From assembly GCA_023053685.1 (NCBI GenBank), contig JALIGW010000059.1:1116001-1180000 (forward strand): DNA of 64,000 nucleotides, given 5' to 3'. Shown piece after piece: positions 12,070-23,631 of the stretch (position 1 is the stretch's first letter; every line of letters begins with the position of its first letter). The notes under the pieces are model-generated. The model was given only the letters and a program-made list of their open reading frames with translations, made no database searches and was not told the DNA's origin. The stretch comes from Diadophis punctatus similis (lineage: Eukaryota > Chordata > Lepidosauria > Squamata > Dipsadidae). The translations under genes and the position numbers were made by a program.

Positions 12070-14660
12070 TTAGGAGTTAGCCGAACCCATATCATAGAAT
12101 TTACCTTAGGACTCAATTCCGCCCGAAAACATCACTTTTGACACAGAGCTCAGAAATGAAAAAGAAACAGATATTCCTGTTCCCTAGGGTCTGGAAAGCC
12201 GAATTCTCACACCATTTTCAGATCCGAGCTTTCCCTGAGGAGTTAGCCATTGTCGTATTTCAGAATTTGCCTTAGGACTCAATTCAGCGCAAAAAATTTA
12301 CTTTTGTCACAGAGCTCAGAAATGAAAAAGAAACACATATTCATGCTCCCCAGGGTGTGAAAGCCGAATTCTCACACCATTTTCAGATCCGAGCTTTCCC
12401 TGACTTGTTAGCCAAAGTCGTATTTTAGAATTTGCCTTGGGTCTCAATTCAGCCCGAAAACTTCACTTTTGACACAGAAGTCAGAAATGAAAAAGAAACA
12501 GTTATTCCTGTTTCCTAGGGTCTGGAAAACAGAATTCTCACACCATTTTCAGATCCGAGCTTTCCCTGACAAGATAGCCAAAGTCGTATCATAGAATTTA
12601 GCAATTCAGTCCGAAAACTTCACTATTGACAGAGAGCTCAGAAATGAAAAAGAAACACATATTCCTGTTCCCTAGGGTCTGGAAAGCCTAATTCTCACAC
12701 CATTTTCATATCCGAGCTTTCCCTGACGAGTTAGCCCAAGGCGTATCTCAGAATTTGCCTTAGGACTCAATTCAGCCCGAAAACTTCACTTTTGACACAG
12801 AGCTCAGAAATGAAAAAGAAACAGATATTCCTGTTCCCTAGCGTCTGGAAAGCCGAATTCTCACGCCATTTTCAGATCCGAGCTTTCCCTGAGGAGTTAG
12901 CCCAAGCCGTATCATAGAATTTACCAATTCAGCCCGAAAACTTCACTTTTGACACAGAGCTCAGAAATGAAAAAGAAACAGATATTCATGTTTCCTTGGG
13001 TCTGGAAAGCCGAATTCTCACACCATTTTCAGATCCGAGCTTTCCCTAAGGAGTTAGCCATTGTCGTATTTCAGAATTTGCCGTAGGACTCAATTCAGCG
13101 CAAAAAATTTACTTTTGACACAGAGCTCAGAAATGAAAAAGAAACACATATTCATGCTCCCCAGGGTGTGAAAGCTGAATTCTCACACCATTTTCAGATC
13201 CGAGCTTTCCCTGACTTGTTAGCCAACGTCTTATTTTAGAATTTGCCTTGGGACTCAATTCAGCCCAAAAACTTCACTTTTGACACAGAGCTCAGAAATG
13301 AAAAAGAAACAGTTATTCCTGTTTCCTAGGGTCTGGAAAACCGAATTCTCACACCATTTTCAGATCCGAGCTTTCCCTGACAAGATAGCCAAAGTTGTAT
13401 CATAGAATTTACCAATTCATCCAGAAAACTTCACTATTGACAGAGAGCTCAGAAATGAAAAAGAAACAGTTATTCCTGTTCCCTAGGGTCTTGAAAACCG
13501 AATTCTCACACCATTTTCAGATCCGAGCTTTCCCTGAGGAGTTAGCCACTGTCGTATTTCAGAATTTGCCGTAGGACTCAATTCAGCGCAAAAAATTTAC
13601 TTTTGACACAGAGCTCAGAAATGAAAAAGAAACACATATTCATGCTCCTCAGGGTGTGAAAGCCGAATTCTCACGCCATTTTCAGATCCGAGCTTTCCCT
13701 GAGGAGTTAGCCCAAGCCGTATCATAGAATTTACCAATAAAGCCCGAAAACTTCACTTTTGACACAGAGCTCAGAAATGAAAAAGAAACAGATATTCCTG
13801 TTCCCTAGGGTCTGGAAAGCGAATTCTCACACCATTTTCAGATCCGAGCTTTCCCTGACAAGTTAGCCCAAGGCGTATCTCAGAATTTGCCGTAGAACTG
13901 AATTCAGCTAGAAAACTTCACTTTTGACACAGAGCTCAGAAATGAAAAAGATACAACTAATTCCTGTTCCCTAGGGTCTGGAAAGCCGAATTCTCACACC
14001 ATTTTCAGATCCGAGCTTTCCCTGACAAGATAGCCAAAGTCGTATCATAGAATTTACCAATTCAGCCAGAAAACTTCACTATTGACAGAGAGCTCAGAAA
14101 TGAAAAAGAAACAGTTATTCCTGTTCCCTAGGGTCTCGAAAACCGAATTCTCACACCATTTTCAGATCCGAGCTTTCCCTGAGGAGTTAGCCCAAGCCGT
14201 ATCATAGAATTTACCAATTCAGTCCGAAAACTTCACTATTGACAGAGAGCTCAGAAATGAAAAAGAAACAGTTATTCCTGTTTCCTAGGGTCCTGGAAAA
14301 CAGAATTCTCACACCATTTTCAGATCCGAGCTTTCCCTGAGGAGTTAGCCCAAGCCGTATCATAGAATTTACCAATTCAGCCAGAAAACTTCACTTTTGA
14401 CACAGAGCTCAGAAATGAAAAAGAAACAGATATTCCTGTTCCCTAGGGTCTAGAAAGCCGAATTCTCACACCATTTTCAGATCCGAGCTTTCCCTGACGA
14501 GTTAGCCCAAGGCGTATCTCAGAATTTTCCATAGAACTGAATTCAGCCGAAAACTTCACTTTTGATGCAGAGCTCAGAAATGAAAAAGAAACAGATATTC
14601 CTGTTCCCTAGGATCTGGAAAGCCGAATTCTCACACCATTTTCAGATCCGAGCTTTTCCC
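12070..14660 (+). repeat. 16-monomer higher-order repeat, copy 3 (2,591 bp)
   Basis: Third full copy in the same phase with the same diagnostic variants: TTCCTTGGG near 12,990, CCAATAAAGCCCG near 13,735 and AAGATACAACTAATTCC near 13,950. One-base run-length differences appear near its end: GGTCCTGG at about 14,292 and GCTTTTCCC at about 14,653. Confidence 0.88.
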
Positions 14661-15915
14661 TTAGGAGTTAGCCGAACCCATATCATAGAATTTACCTTAG
14701 GACTCAATTCCGCCCGAAAACATCACTTTTGACACAGAGCTCAGAAATGAAAAAGAAACAGATATTCCTGTTCCCTAGGGTCTGGAAAGCCGAATTCTCA
14801 CAACCATTTTCAGATCCGAGCTTTCCCTGAGGAGTTAGCCATTGTCGTATTTCAGAATTTGCCTTAGGACTCAATTCAGCGCAAAAAATTTACTTTTGTC
14901 ACAGAGCTCAGAAATGATAAAGAAACACATATTCATGCTCCCCAGGGTGTGAAAGCCGAATTCTCACACCATTTTCAGATCCGAGCTTTCCCTGACTTGT
15001 TAGCCAAAGTCGTATTTTAGAATTTGCCTTGGGTCTCAATTCAGCCCGAAAACTTCACTTTTGACACAGAAGTCAGAAATGAAAAAGAAACAGTTATTCC
15101 TGTTTCCTAGGGTCTGGAAAACAGAATTCTCACACCATTTTCAGATCCGAGCTTTCCCTGACAAGATAGCCAAAGTCGTATCATAGAATTTAGCAATTCA
15201 GTCCGAAAACTTCACTATTGACAGAGAGCTCAGAAATGAAAAAGAAACACATATTCCTGTTCCCTAGGGTCTGGAAAGCCGAATTCTCACACCATTTTCA
15301 GATCCGAGCTTTCCCTGACGAGTTAGCACAAGGCGTATCTCAGAATTTGCCTTAGGGACTCAATTCAGCCCGAAAACTTCACTTTTGACACAGAGCTCAG
15401 AAATGAAAAAGAAACAGATATTCCTGTTCCCTAGCGTCTGGAAAGCCGAATTCTCACGCCATTTTCAGATCCGAGCTTTCCCTGAGGAGTTAGCCCAAGC
15501 CGTATCATAGAATTTACCAATTCAGCCCGAAAACTTCACTTTTGACACAGAGCTCAGAAATGAAAAAGAAACAGATATTCATGTTTCCTTGGGTCTGGAA
15601 AGCCGAATTCTCACACCATTTTCAGATCCGAGCTTTCCCTAAGGAGTTAGCCATTGTCGTATTTCAGAATTTGCCGTAGGACTCAATTCAGCGCAAAAAA
15701 TTTACTTTTGACACAGAGCTCAGAAATGAAAAAGAAACACATATTCATGCTCCCCAGGGTGTGAAAGCTGAATTCTCACACCATTTTCAGATCCGAGCTT
15801 TCCCTGACTTGTTAGCCAACATCTTATTTTAGAATTTGCCTTGGGACTCAATTCAGCCCAAAAACTTCACTTTTGACACAGAGCTCAGAAATGAAAAAGA
15901 AACAGTTATTCCTGT
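14661..15915 (+). repeat. 16-monomer higher-order repeat, truncated copy 4
   Basis: Follows the 16-mer order for about eight monomers. At the unit beginning near 15,880 it passes from GAAACAGTTATTCCTGTT directly into CCCTAGGATCTGG, a mark of the sixteenth monomer. The next TTAGGAGTTAGCCGAACCC lies at 15,971, only 1,310 bp after the previous one instead of about 2,590, so eight monomers (about 1,280 bp) are missing. Private changes here include GAAATGATAAAG near 14,911, TTAGCACAAGG near 15,322 and CTTAGGGACTC near 15,352. Confidence 0.82.
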
Positions 15916-16224
15916 TCCCTAGGATCTGGAAAGCCGAATTCTCACACCATTTTCAGATCCGAGCTTTCCCTTAGGAGTTAGCCGAACCCATATCATAGAA
16001 TTTACCTTAGGACTCAATTCCGCCCGAAAACATCAGTTTTGACACAGAGCTCAGAAATGAAAAAGAAACAGATATTCCTGTTCCCTAGCGTCTGGAAAGC
16101 CGAATTCTCACGCCATTTTCAGATCCGAGCTTTCCCTGACAAGATAGCCAAAGTCGTATCATAGAATTTACCAATTCAGCCAGAAAACTTCACTTTTGAC
16201 ACAGAGCTCAGAAATAAAAAAGAA
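15916..16224 (+). repeat. Junction zone at the end of the 16-mer array
   Basis: After the TTAGGAG monomer at 15,971 the sequence should continue with a CTAGGGTCTGG unit. Instead, at about 16,085-16,091 it reads CTAGCGTCTGG with TCTCACGCC, which belongs elsewhere in the 16-mer, and then enters a GACAAGATAGCC unit. Two out-of-order joins therefore occur within about 180 bp, both in register with the monomer. The zone is still pure satellite. Confidence 0.7.
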
Positions 16225-17085
16225 ACACATATTCCTGTTCCCTAGGGTCTGGAAAACCGAATTCTCACACCATTTTCAGATCCGAGCTTTCCCTGACAAG
16301 AAAGCCAAAGTCGTATCATAGAATTTACCAATTCAGCCAGAAAACTTCACTATTGACAGAGAGCTCAGAAATGAAAAAGAAACAGTTATTCCTGTTCCTA
16401 GGGTCTCGAAAACCGAATTCTCACACCATTTTCAGATCCGAGCTTTCCCTGACGAGTCAGCCCAAGGCGTATCTCAGAATTTTCCATAGAACTGAATTCA
16501 GCCGAAAAAATCAGTTTTGACGCAGAGCTCAGAAATGAAAAAGAAACAAATATTCCTGTTCCCTAGGGTCTGGAAAGCCGAATTCTCACTCCATTTTCAG
16601 ATCCGAGCTTTCCCTTAGGAGTTAGCCCAACCCGTATCATAGAATTTACTTTAGGACTCAATTCAGCCCGAAAACATCACTTTTGACACATAGCTGAGAA
16701 ATGAAAAAGAAACAGATATTCCTGTTCCCTAGGGTCTGGAAAGCCGAATTCTCACACCATTTTCAGATCCGAGCTTTCCCTGAGGAGTTAGCCACTGTCG
16801 TATTTCAGAATTTGCCGTAGGACTCAAATCAGCGCAAAAAATTTACTTTTGACACAGAGCTCAGAAATGAAAAAGAAACACATATTCATGCTCCCCAGGG
16901 TGTGAAAGCCGAATTCTCACACCATTTTCAGATCCGAGCTTTCCCTGAGGATTTAGCCCAAGCCGTATCATAGAATTTACCAATTCAGCCAGAAAACTTC
17001 ACTTTTGACACAGAGCTCAGAAATGAAAAAGAAACAGATATTCCTGTTCCCTAGCGTCGGGAAAGCCGAATTCTCACGCCATTTT
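16225..17085 (+). repeat. Right flank of family A, a copy of 2,260-3,120
   Basis: Marker pairs show a constant distance: GACAAGAAAG at 2,329/16,295 (offset 13,966), and GAGGAGTTAGCCACT at 2,817/16,782 and GAGGATTTAG at 2,982/16,947 (offset 13,965). The one-base change is a lost C in GTTCCTAGGGTCTCG near 16,396. Shared rare variants include GACGAGTCAGCCC, GAAAAAATCAGTTTTGACG and GACACATAGCTGAG. The same mosaic sequence thus flanks the 16-mer/10-mer block on both sides, as if the ordered array expanded inside it. Confidence 0.8.
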
Positions 17086-18904
17086 CAGATCTGAGCTCTC
17101 CCTGAGGAATTAGCCCAAGGCGTTTCTCAGAATTTGCCATAGAACTCAATTATAACAGAAAACTTCACTTTTGACACAGAGCTCAGAAATGAAATAGAAA
17201 CACATATTCTTGTTCCCTAGGCTCTGGAAAGACAAAATCTCACACAATTTTCAGATCCGAGCTTTCCCTGAGGAGTTAGCCCAAGCCTTATCATAGAATT
17301 TGCCTTAGAACTCAATTCAGCCAGAAAACTTCCCTTTTGACACAGAGCTCAGAAATGAAAAAGAAACACATATTCATGTTCCCAGGGTCTGGAAAGCCAA
17401 ATTCTCACACCATTTTCAGATCCGAGCTTTCCCTGAGGAATTAGCCCAAGGCGTTTCTCAGAATTTGCCATAGAACTCAATTATAACAGAAAACTTCACT
17501 TTTGACACAGAGCTCAGAAATGAAATAGAAACACATATTCTTGTTCCCTAGGCTCTGGAAAGACAAAATCTCACACAATTTTCAGATCCGAGCTTTCCCT
17601 GAGGAGTTAGCCCAAGCCTTATCATAGAATTTGCCTTTGGACTCAATTCAGCCCGAAAACCTCACTTTTGACACAGAGCTCAGAAATGAAAAAGAAACAC
17701 ATATCCATGTTCCGCAGGGTATGGAAAACCGAATTCCCACACCATTTACCGATCCGAGCATTCCCTGAGGAATTAGCCCAAGCCGTATCATAGAATTTAC
17801 CTTACGACTCAATTCAGCCCGAAAACCTCACTTTTGACACAGAGCTCAGAAATGAAAAAGAAACACATATTCATGTTCTCCAGGGTCTGGAAAGCTGAAT
17901 TCTCACACCATTTTCAGATCTGAGCTTTCCCTGCGGAGTTAGCCCAAGCCGTATCTCATAATTTGCCTTAGGATTCAATTCAACCAGAAAAATTCACTTT
18001 TGACACAGAGCTCAGAAATGAAAAAGAAACACATATTCATGTTCCCCAGGGTCTGGAAAGCCAAAATCTCGCAAAATTTTCAGATCCAAGCATTCCCTGA
18101 GGAATTAGCCCAAGCCGTATCATAGAATTTACCTTACGACTCAATTCAGCCCGAAAACCTCTCTTTTGACACAGAGCTCAGAAATCAAAAAGAAACACAT
18201 ATCCATGTTCCCCAGGGTATGGAAAACCGAATTCCCACACCATTTGCCGATCCGAGCATTCCCTGAGGATTTAGCCCAAGGCATTTCTCAGAATTTGCCA
18301 TAGAACTCAATTCAGCCCGAAAACTTCACTTTTGACACAGAGCTCAGAAATGAAAAAGAAACACATATTCATGTTCTCCAGGGTCTGGAAAGCCGAATTC
18401 TGACACCATTTTCAGATCCGAGTTTTCCCTGAGGAGTTAGCCCAAGGCGTTTCTCAGAATTTGCCATAGAACTCAATTCAGCCCGAAAACCTGACTTTTG
18501 ACACAGAGCTCAGAAATGAAAAAGACACACATATTCCTGTTCCCTAGGGTTCGGAAAGCCAAATTTTCACACCATATTCAGATCCGAGTTTTCCCTGAGT
18601 TGTTAGCACAAGGCGTATCATAGAATTTACTTTAAGACTCAATTCACCCCAAAAACCTCACTGTTGACACAGAGCTCAGAAATGAAAAAGAAACACAAAT
18701 TCATGTTCCCTAGACTCTGGAAAGAAAAATCTCACACAATTTTTAGATCCGAACTTTCCCTGACGAGTTAGCCCAAGCCTTATCATAGAATTTGCCTTAG
18801 AACTCAATTCAACCAGAAAACCTCACTTTTGACACAGAGCTCAGAAATGAAAAAGAAACACATATTTATGTTCCCCAGGGTCTGGAATGCCAAAATCTCA
18901 CAAA
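17086..18904 (+). repeat. Family B left edge, loosely ordered monomers
   Basis: Eleven B monomers next to the A/B junction. The first two (GAATTAGCCCAAGGCGTTTC, then GAAATAGAAACACATATTC) recur about 331 bp later (17,101 and 17,432), a two-monomer local duplication. Variants here include TTCCGCAGGGT at 17,710, AAAGACACACATATTCC near 18,521 and GAGTTGTTAGCACAAGG near 18,597. No long unit repeats regularly, as expected at the edge of an array. No other feature is seen. Confidence 0.7.
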
Positions 18905-21420
18905 ATTTTCAGATCCAAGCATTCCCTGAGGAATTAGCCCAAGCCGTATCATAGAATTTACCTTACGACTCATTTGAGCCTGAAAACCTCACTTTTGACA
19001 CAGAGCTCAGAAATGAAAAAGAAACACATATCCATGTTCCCCAGGGTATGGAAAGCCAAAATCTCACACCATTTTCAGATCCAAGCATTCCCTGAGGAAT
19101 TAGCCCAACCCGTATCTCATAATTTGCCTTAGGATTCAATTCAACCAGAAAAGTTCACTTTTGACACAGAGCTCAGAAATGAAAAAGAAACACATATTCA
19201 TGTTCCCCAGGGTCTGGAAAGCCAAAATCTCACAAAATTTTCAGATCCAAGCATTCCCTGAGGAATTAGCCCAAGCCGTATCATAGAATTTACCTTACGA
19301 CTCAATTCAGCCCAAAAAACCTCACTTTTGACACATAGCTCAGAAATGAAAAAGAAACACATATCCATGTTCCCCAGGGTATGGAAAACCGAATTCCCAC
19401 ACCATTTGCAGATCCGAGCATTCCCTGATGAATTAGCCCAAGCCGTATCATAGAATTTACCTTACGACTCAATTCAGCCCGAAAACCTCACTTTTGACAC
19501 AGAGCTCAGAAATGAAAAAGAAACACATACAGAATTCCTGTTCCCTAGGGTCTGGAAAGCCAAATTCTCACACTATTTTCAGATCCGAGCTTTCCCTGTT
19601 GAGTTAGCCCAAGCCGTATCTCAGAATTTGCCTTGGGACTCAATTCAACCAGAAAAGTTCACTTTTGACACAGAGCTCAGAAATGAAAAAGAAACACATA
19701 TTCATGTTCTGCAGGGTCTGGAAAGCCGAATTCTGACACCATTTTCAGATCCGAGCTTTCACTGAGGAGTTAGCCCAAGGCGTTTCTCAGAATTTGCCAT
19801 AGAACTCAATTCAGCCCGAAAACCTCACTTTTGACACAGAGCTCAGAAATGAAAAAGAAACACATATTCCTGTTCCCTAGGGTTCGGAAAGCCAAATTTT
19901 CACAACATATTCAGATCCGAGCTTTCCCTGAGGAGTTAGCCCAAGGCGTATCATAGAATTTACTTTAAGACTCAATTCACCCCGAAAACCTCACTGTTGA
20001 CACAGAGCTCAGAAATGAAAAAGAAACACAAATTCATGTTCCCTAGACTCTGGAAAGAAAAATCTCACACAATTTTTAGATCCGAACTTTCCCTGACGAG
20101 TTAGCCCAAGCCTTATCATAGAATTTGCCTTAGAACTCAATTCAGCCAGAAAACTTCCCTTTTGACACAGAGCTCAGAAATGAAAAAGAAACACATATTC
20201 ATGTTCCCAGGGTCTGGAAAGCCAAATTCTCACACCATTTTCAGATCCGAGCTTTCCCTGAGGAGTTAGCCAAAGGCCTATCTCAGAATTTGCCATAGAA
20301 ATCAATTCAGCCAGAAACTTCACTTTTGACACAGAGGTCAGAAATGAAAAAGAAACACATATCCATGTTCCCCAGGGTGTGGAAAGCCAAATTACCAAAC
20401 TATTTTCAGCTCCTAGTTTTCCCTGAGGAATTAGCCAAAGCCGTATCTCATAATTTGCCTTAGGACTCAATTCAGCCAGAAAACTTCCCTTTTAACATAG
20501 AGCTCAGAAATGAAAAACAAACACATATCCATGTTCCCCAGGGTGTGGAAAGCCAAATTACCACACCATTTTCAGGTCCGAGTTTTCCCTGAGGAATTAG
20601 CCCAAGCCGTATCTCATAATTTGCCTTAGGACTCAATTATAACAGAAAACTTCACTTTTGACACAGAGCTCAGAAATGAAAAAGAAACACATATTCATGT
20701 TCCCCAGGGTCTGGAAAGACAAAATCTCACACAATTTTCAGATCCGAGCTTTCCCCGAGGAGTTAGCCAAAGGCCTATCTCAGAATTTGCCATAGAAATC
20801 AATTCACCCAGAAACTTCACTTTTGACACAGAGCTCAGAAATGAAAAAGAAACACATATCCATGTTCCCCAGGGTGTGGAAAGCCAAATTACCACACTAT
20901 TTTCAGGTCCTAGTTTTCCCTGAGGAATTAGCCAAAGCCGTATCTCATAATTTGCCTTAGGACTCAATTCAGCCAGAAAACTTCACTCTTGACACAGAGC
21001 TCAGAAATGAAAAAGAAATACATATTCATGTTCCCTAGGGTCGGGAAAGCCAAATTTTCACACCATTTTCAGATCCGAGCATTCCCTGAGGAATTAGCCC
21101 AAGCCGTATCATAGAATTTACCTTATGACTCAATTCAGCCCGAAAACCTCACTATTGACACAGAGCTCAGAAATGAAAAAGAAACACATATCCATGTTCC
21201 CCAGGGTATGGAAAACCGAATTCCCACACCATTTGCCGATCCGAGCATTCCCTGAGGATTTAGCCCAAGGCGTTTCTCAGAATTTGCCATAGAACTCAAT
21301 TCAGCCCGAAAACTTCACTTTTGACACAGAGCTCAGAAATGAAAAAGAAACACATATTCATGTTCCCCAGGGTCTGGAAAGCCAAATTCTCACACCATTT
21401 TCAGATCCGAGCTTTCCCTG
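18905..21420 (+). repeat. Segmental satellite block duplicated at 24,060-26,575
   Basis: Markers repeat at a constant 5,155 bp: CATTTGAGCC at 18,971/24,126, CATACAGAATTCC at 19,526/24,681, and the TGTTCCCAGGG monomers near 20,210 and 25,365. The block is about 2.5 kb (15 monomers). Matching ends near 21,430, where this copy reads GTTAGCCAAAGCCG and the other reads GTTAGCCCAAGCCG followed by GGATTCAATTCAACC. The offset is about 31 monomers. Confidence 0.8.
19525..19538 (+). repeat. Marker monomer with 5-6 bp insertion after CACATA
   Basis: Most units read CACATATTCCTG or CACATATTCATG. A subtype reads CACATACAGTATTCCTG (5 bp longer), or CACATACAGAATTCCTG (6 bp longer) as here. ACATACAG lies at 19,525, 22,016, 23,348, 24,680, 27,171, 33,808, 41,609, 49,909, 50,744, 53,235 and 54,236. 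The insertion is confined to family B and tracks the large duplications. Confidence 0.85.
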
Positions 21421-22299
21421 TGGAGTTAGCCAAAGCCGTATCTCATAATTTGCCTTAGGACTCAATTCAGCCAGAAAACTTCACTCTTGACACAGAGCTC
21501 AGAAATGAAAAAGAAATACATATTCATGTTCCCTAGGGTCGGGAAAGCCAAATTTTCACACCATTTTCAGATCCGAGCATTCCCTGAGGAATTAGCCCAA
21601 GCCGTATCATAGAATTTACCTTACGACTCAATTCAGCCCAAAAACCTCACTTTTGACACAGAGCTCAGAAATGAAAAAGAAACACATATCCATGTTCCCC
21701 AGGGTATGGAAAAGCAAATTCCCACACCATTTTCAGATCCGAGCAATCCCTGAGGAATTAGCCCAAGCCGTATCATAGAATTTACCTTACGACTCAATTC
21801 AGCCCGAAAACCTCACTTTTGACACAGAGCTCAGAAATGAAAAAGAAACACATATCCATGTTCCCCAGGGTATGGAAAACCGAATTCCCACACCATTTGC
21901 AGATCCGAGCATTCCCTGATGAATTAGCCCAAGCCGTATCATAGAGTTTACCTTACGACTCAATTCAGCCCGAAAACCTCACTTTTGACACAGAGCTCAG
22001 AAATGAAAAAGAAACACATACAGTATTCCTGTTCCCTAGGGTCTGGAAAGACAAATTCTCACACCATTTTCAGATCCGAGCTTTCCCTGAGGAGTTAGCC
22101 AAAGGCCTATCTCAGAATTTGCCATAGAAATCAATTCAGCCAGAAACTTCACTTTTGACACAGAGGTCAGAAATGAAAAAGAAACACATATCCATGTTCC
22201 CCAGGGTGTGTAAAGCGAAATTACCACACTATTTTCAGGTCCTAGTTTTCCCTGAGGAATTAGCCAAAGCCGTATCTCATAATTTGCCTTAGGACTCAA
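20968..22299 (+). repeat. 8-monomer tandem duplication, copy 1 (1,332 bp)
   Basis: The bases from CAATTCAGCCAGAAAAC here to 22,299 are repeated directly in the next 1,332 bp. Markers: GAAATACA at 21,015 and 21,513 in this copy and 22,347 in the next, and a 5-bp insertion monomer (ACATACAGTATTCC) at 22,016 and 23,348. The two GAAATACA monomers inside one copy are 498 bp (three monomers) apart and similar, so a 3-mer duplication is nested within the 8-mer. Confidence 0.82.
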
Positions 22300-23631
22300 T
22301 TCAGCCAGAAAACTTCACTCTTGACACAGAGCTCAGAAATGAAAAAGAAATACATATTCATGTTCCCTAGGGTCGGGAAAGCCAAATTTTCACACCATTT
22401 TCAGATCCGAGCATTCCCTGAGGAATTAGCCCAAGCCGTATCATAGAATTTACCTTATGACTCAATTCAGCCCGAAAACCTCACTATTGACACAGAGCTC
22501 AGAAATGAAAAAGAAACACATATCCATGTTCCCCAGGGTATGGAAAACCGAATTCCCACACCATTTGCCGATCCGAGCATTCCCTGAGGATTTAGCCCAA
22601 GGCGTTTCTCAGAATTTGCCATAGAACTCAATTCAGCCCGAAAACTTCACTTTTGACACAGAGCTCAGAAATGAAAAAGAAACACATATTCATGTTCCCC
22701 AGGGTCTGGAAAGCCAAATTCTCACACCATTTTCAGATCCGAGCTTTCCCTGTGGAGTTAGCCAAAGCCGTATCTCATAATTTGCCTTAGGACTCAATTC
22801 AGCCAGAAAACTTCACTCTTGACACAGAGCTCAGAAATGAAAAAGAAATACATATTCATGTTCCCTAGGGTCGGGAAAGCCAAATTTTCACACCATTTTC
22901 AGATCCGAGCATTCCCTGAGGAATTAGCCCAAGCCGTATCATAGAATTTACCTTACGACTCAATTCAGCCCAAAAACCTCACTTTTGACACAGAGCTCAG
23001 AAATGAAAAAGAAACACATATCCATGTTCCCCAGGGTATGGAAAAGCAAATTCCCACACCATTTTCAGATCCGAGCAATCCCTGAGGAATTAGCCCAAGC
23101 CGTATCATAGAATTTACCTTACGACTCAATTCAGCCCGAAAACCTCACTTTTGACACAGAGCTCAGAAATGAAAAAGAAACACATATCCATGTTCCCCAG
23201 GGTATGGAAAACCGAATTCCCACACCATTTGCAGATCCGAGCATTCCCTGATGAATTAGCCCAAGCCGTATCATAGAGTTTACCTTACGACTCAATTCAG
23301 CCCGAAAACCTCACTTTTGACACAGAGCTCAGAAATGAAAAAGAAACACATACAGTATTCCTGTTCCCTAGGGTCTGGAAAGACAAATTCTCACACCATT
23401 TTCAGATCCGAGCTTTCCCTGAGGAGTTAGCCAAAGGCCTATCTCAGAATTTGCCATAGAAATCAATTCAGCCAGAAACTTCACTTTTGACACAGAGGTC
23501 AGAAATGAAAAAGAAACACATATCCATGTTCCCCAGGGTGTGTAAAGCGAAATTACCACACTATTTTCAGCTCCTAGTTTTCCCTGAGGAATTAGCCAAA
23601 GCCGTATCTCAAAATTTGCCTTAGGACTCAA
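22300..23631 (+). repeat. 8-monomer tandem duplication, copy 2 (1,332 bp)
   Basis: Direct copy of the preceding 1,332 bp in the same register. Few differences were noticed, for example CAGCTCCTAG near 23,570 against CAGGTCCTAG near 22,237, and TCTCAAAATTTGCC near 23,608 against TCTCATAATTTGCC near 22,276. The unit after 23,631 departs, reading AAATAAAAAAGAAATACA and CATGTTAACTAGGG. Confidence 0.82.

Larger units (their letters stand above)
1..17085 (+). repeat. Satellite family A domain (mixed 157- and 166-bp monomers)
   Basis: About 105 monomers. Frequent family marks are TTCCTGTTCCCTAGGGTCTG, GAATTCTCACACCATTTTC and GAGCTTTCCCTGA followed by CAAG, CGAG, CTTG or GGAG. Two length classes are mixed: full units carry TTAGGACTCAATTCAGC or a variant, while short units read ACCAATTCAGCC and lack about 10 bp. 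One recurrent subtype reads CAGCGCAAAAAATTTAC near its end and is followed by a unit with CATGCTCCCCAGGGTGTG. The short class is last seen at about 16,980. The domain contains ordered higher-order repeats in its middle and looser mosaic sequence on both flanks. Confidence 0.9.

Noticed and set aside
1..17085. Telomere-like CCCTAGGG motifs
   Set aside because: CCCTAGGG occurs once per monomer as part of TTCCCTAGGGTCTG and is not a tandem run of a short telomeric repeat.
18540..18570. CENP-B box-like motif around TTCGG in the GGGTTCGGAAAGCC variant
   Set aside because: The TTCG is not followed by the required A and CGGG at the proper spacing, and the variant is present only in a minority of monomers.
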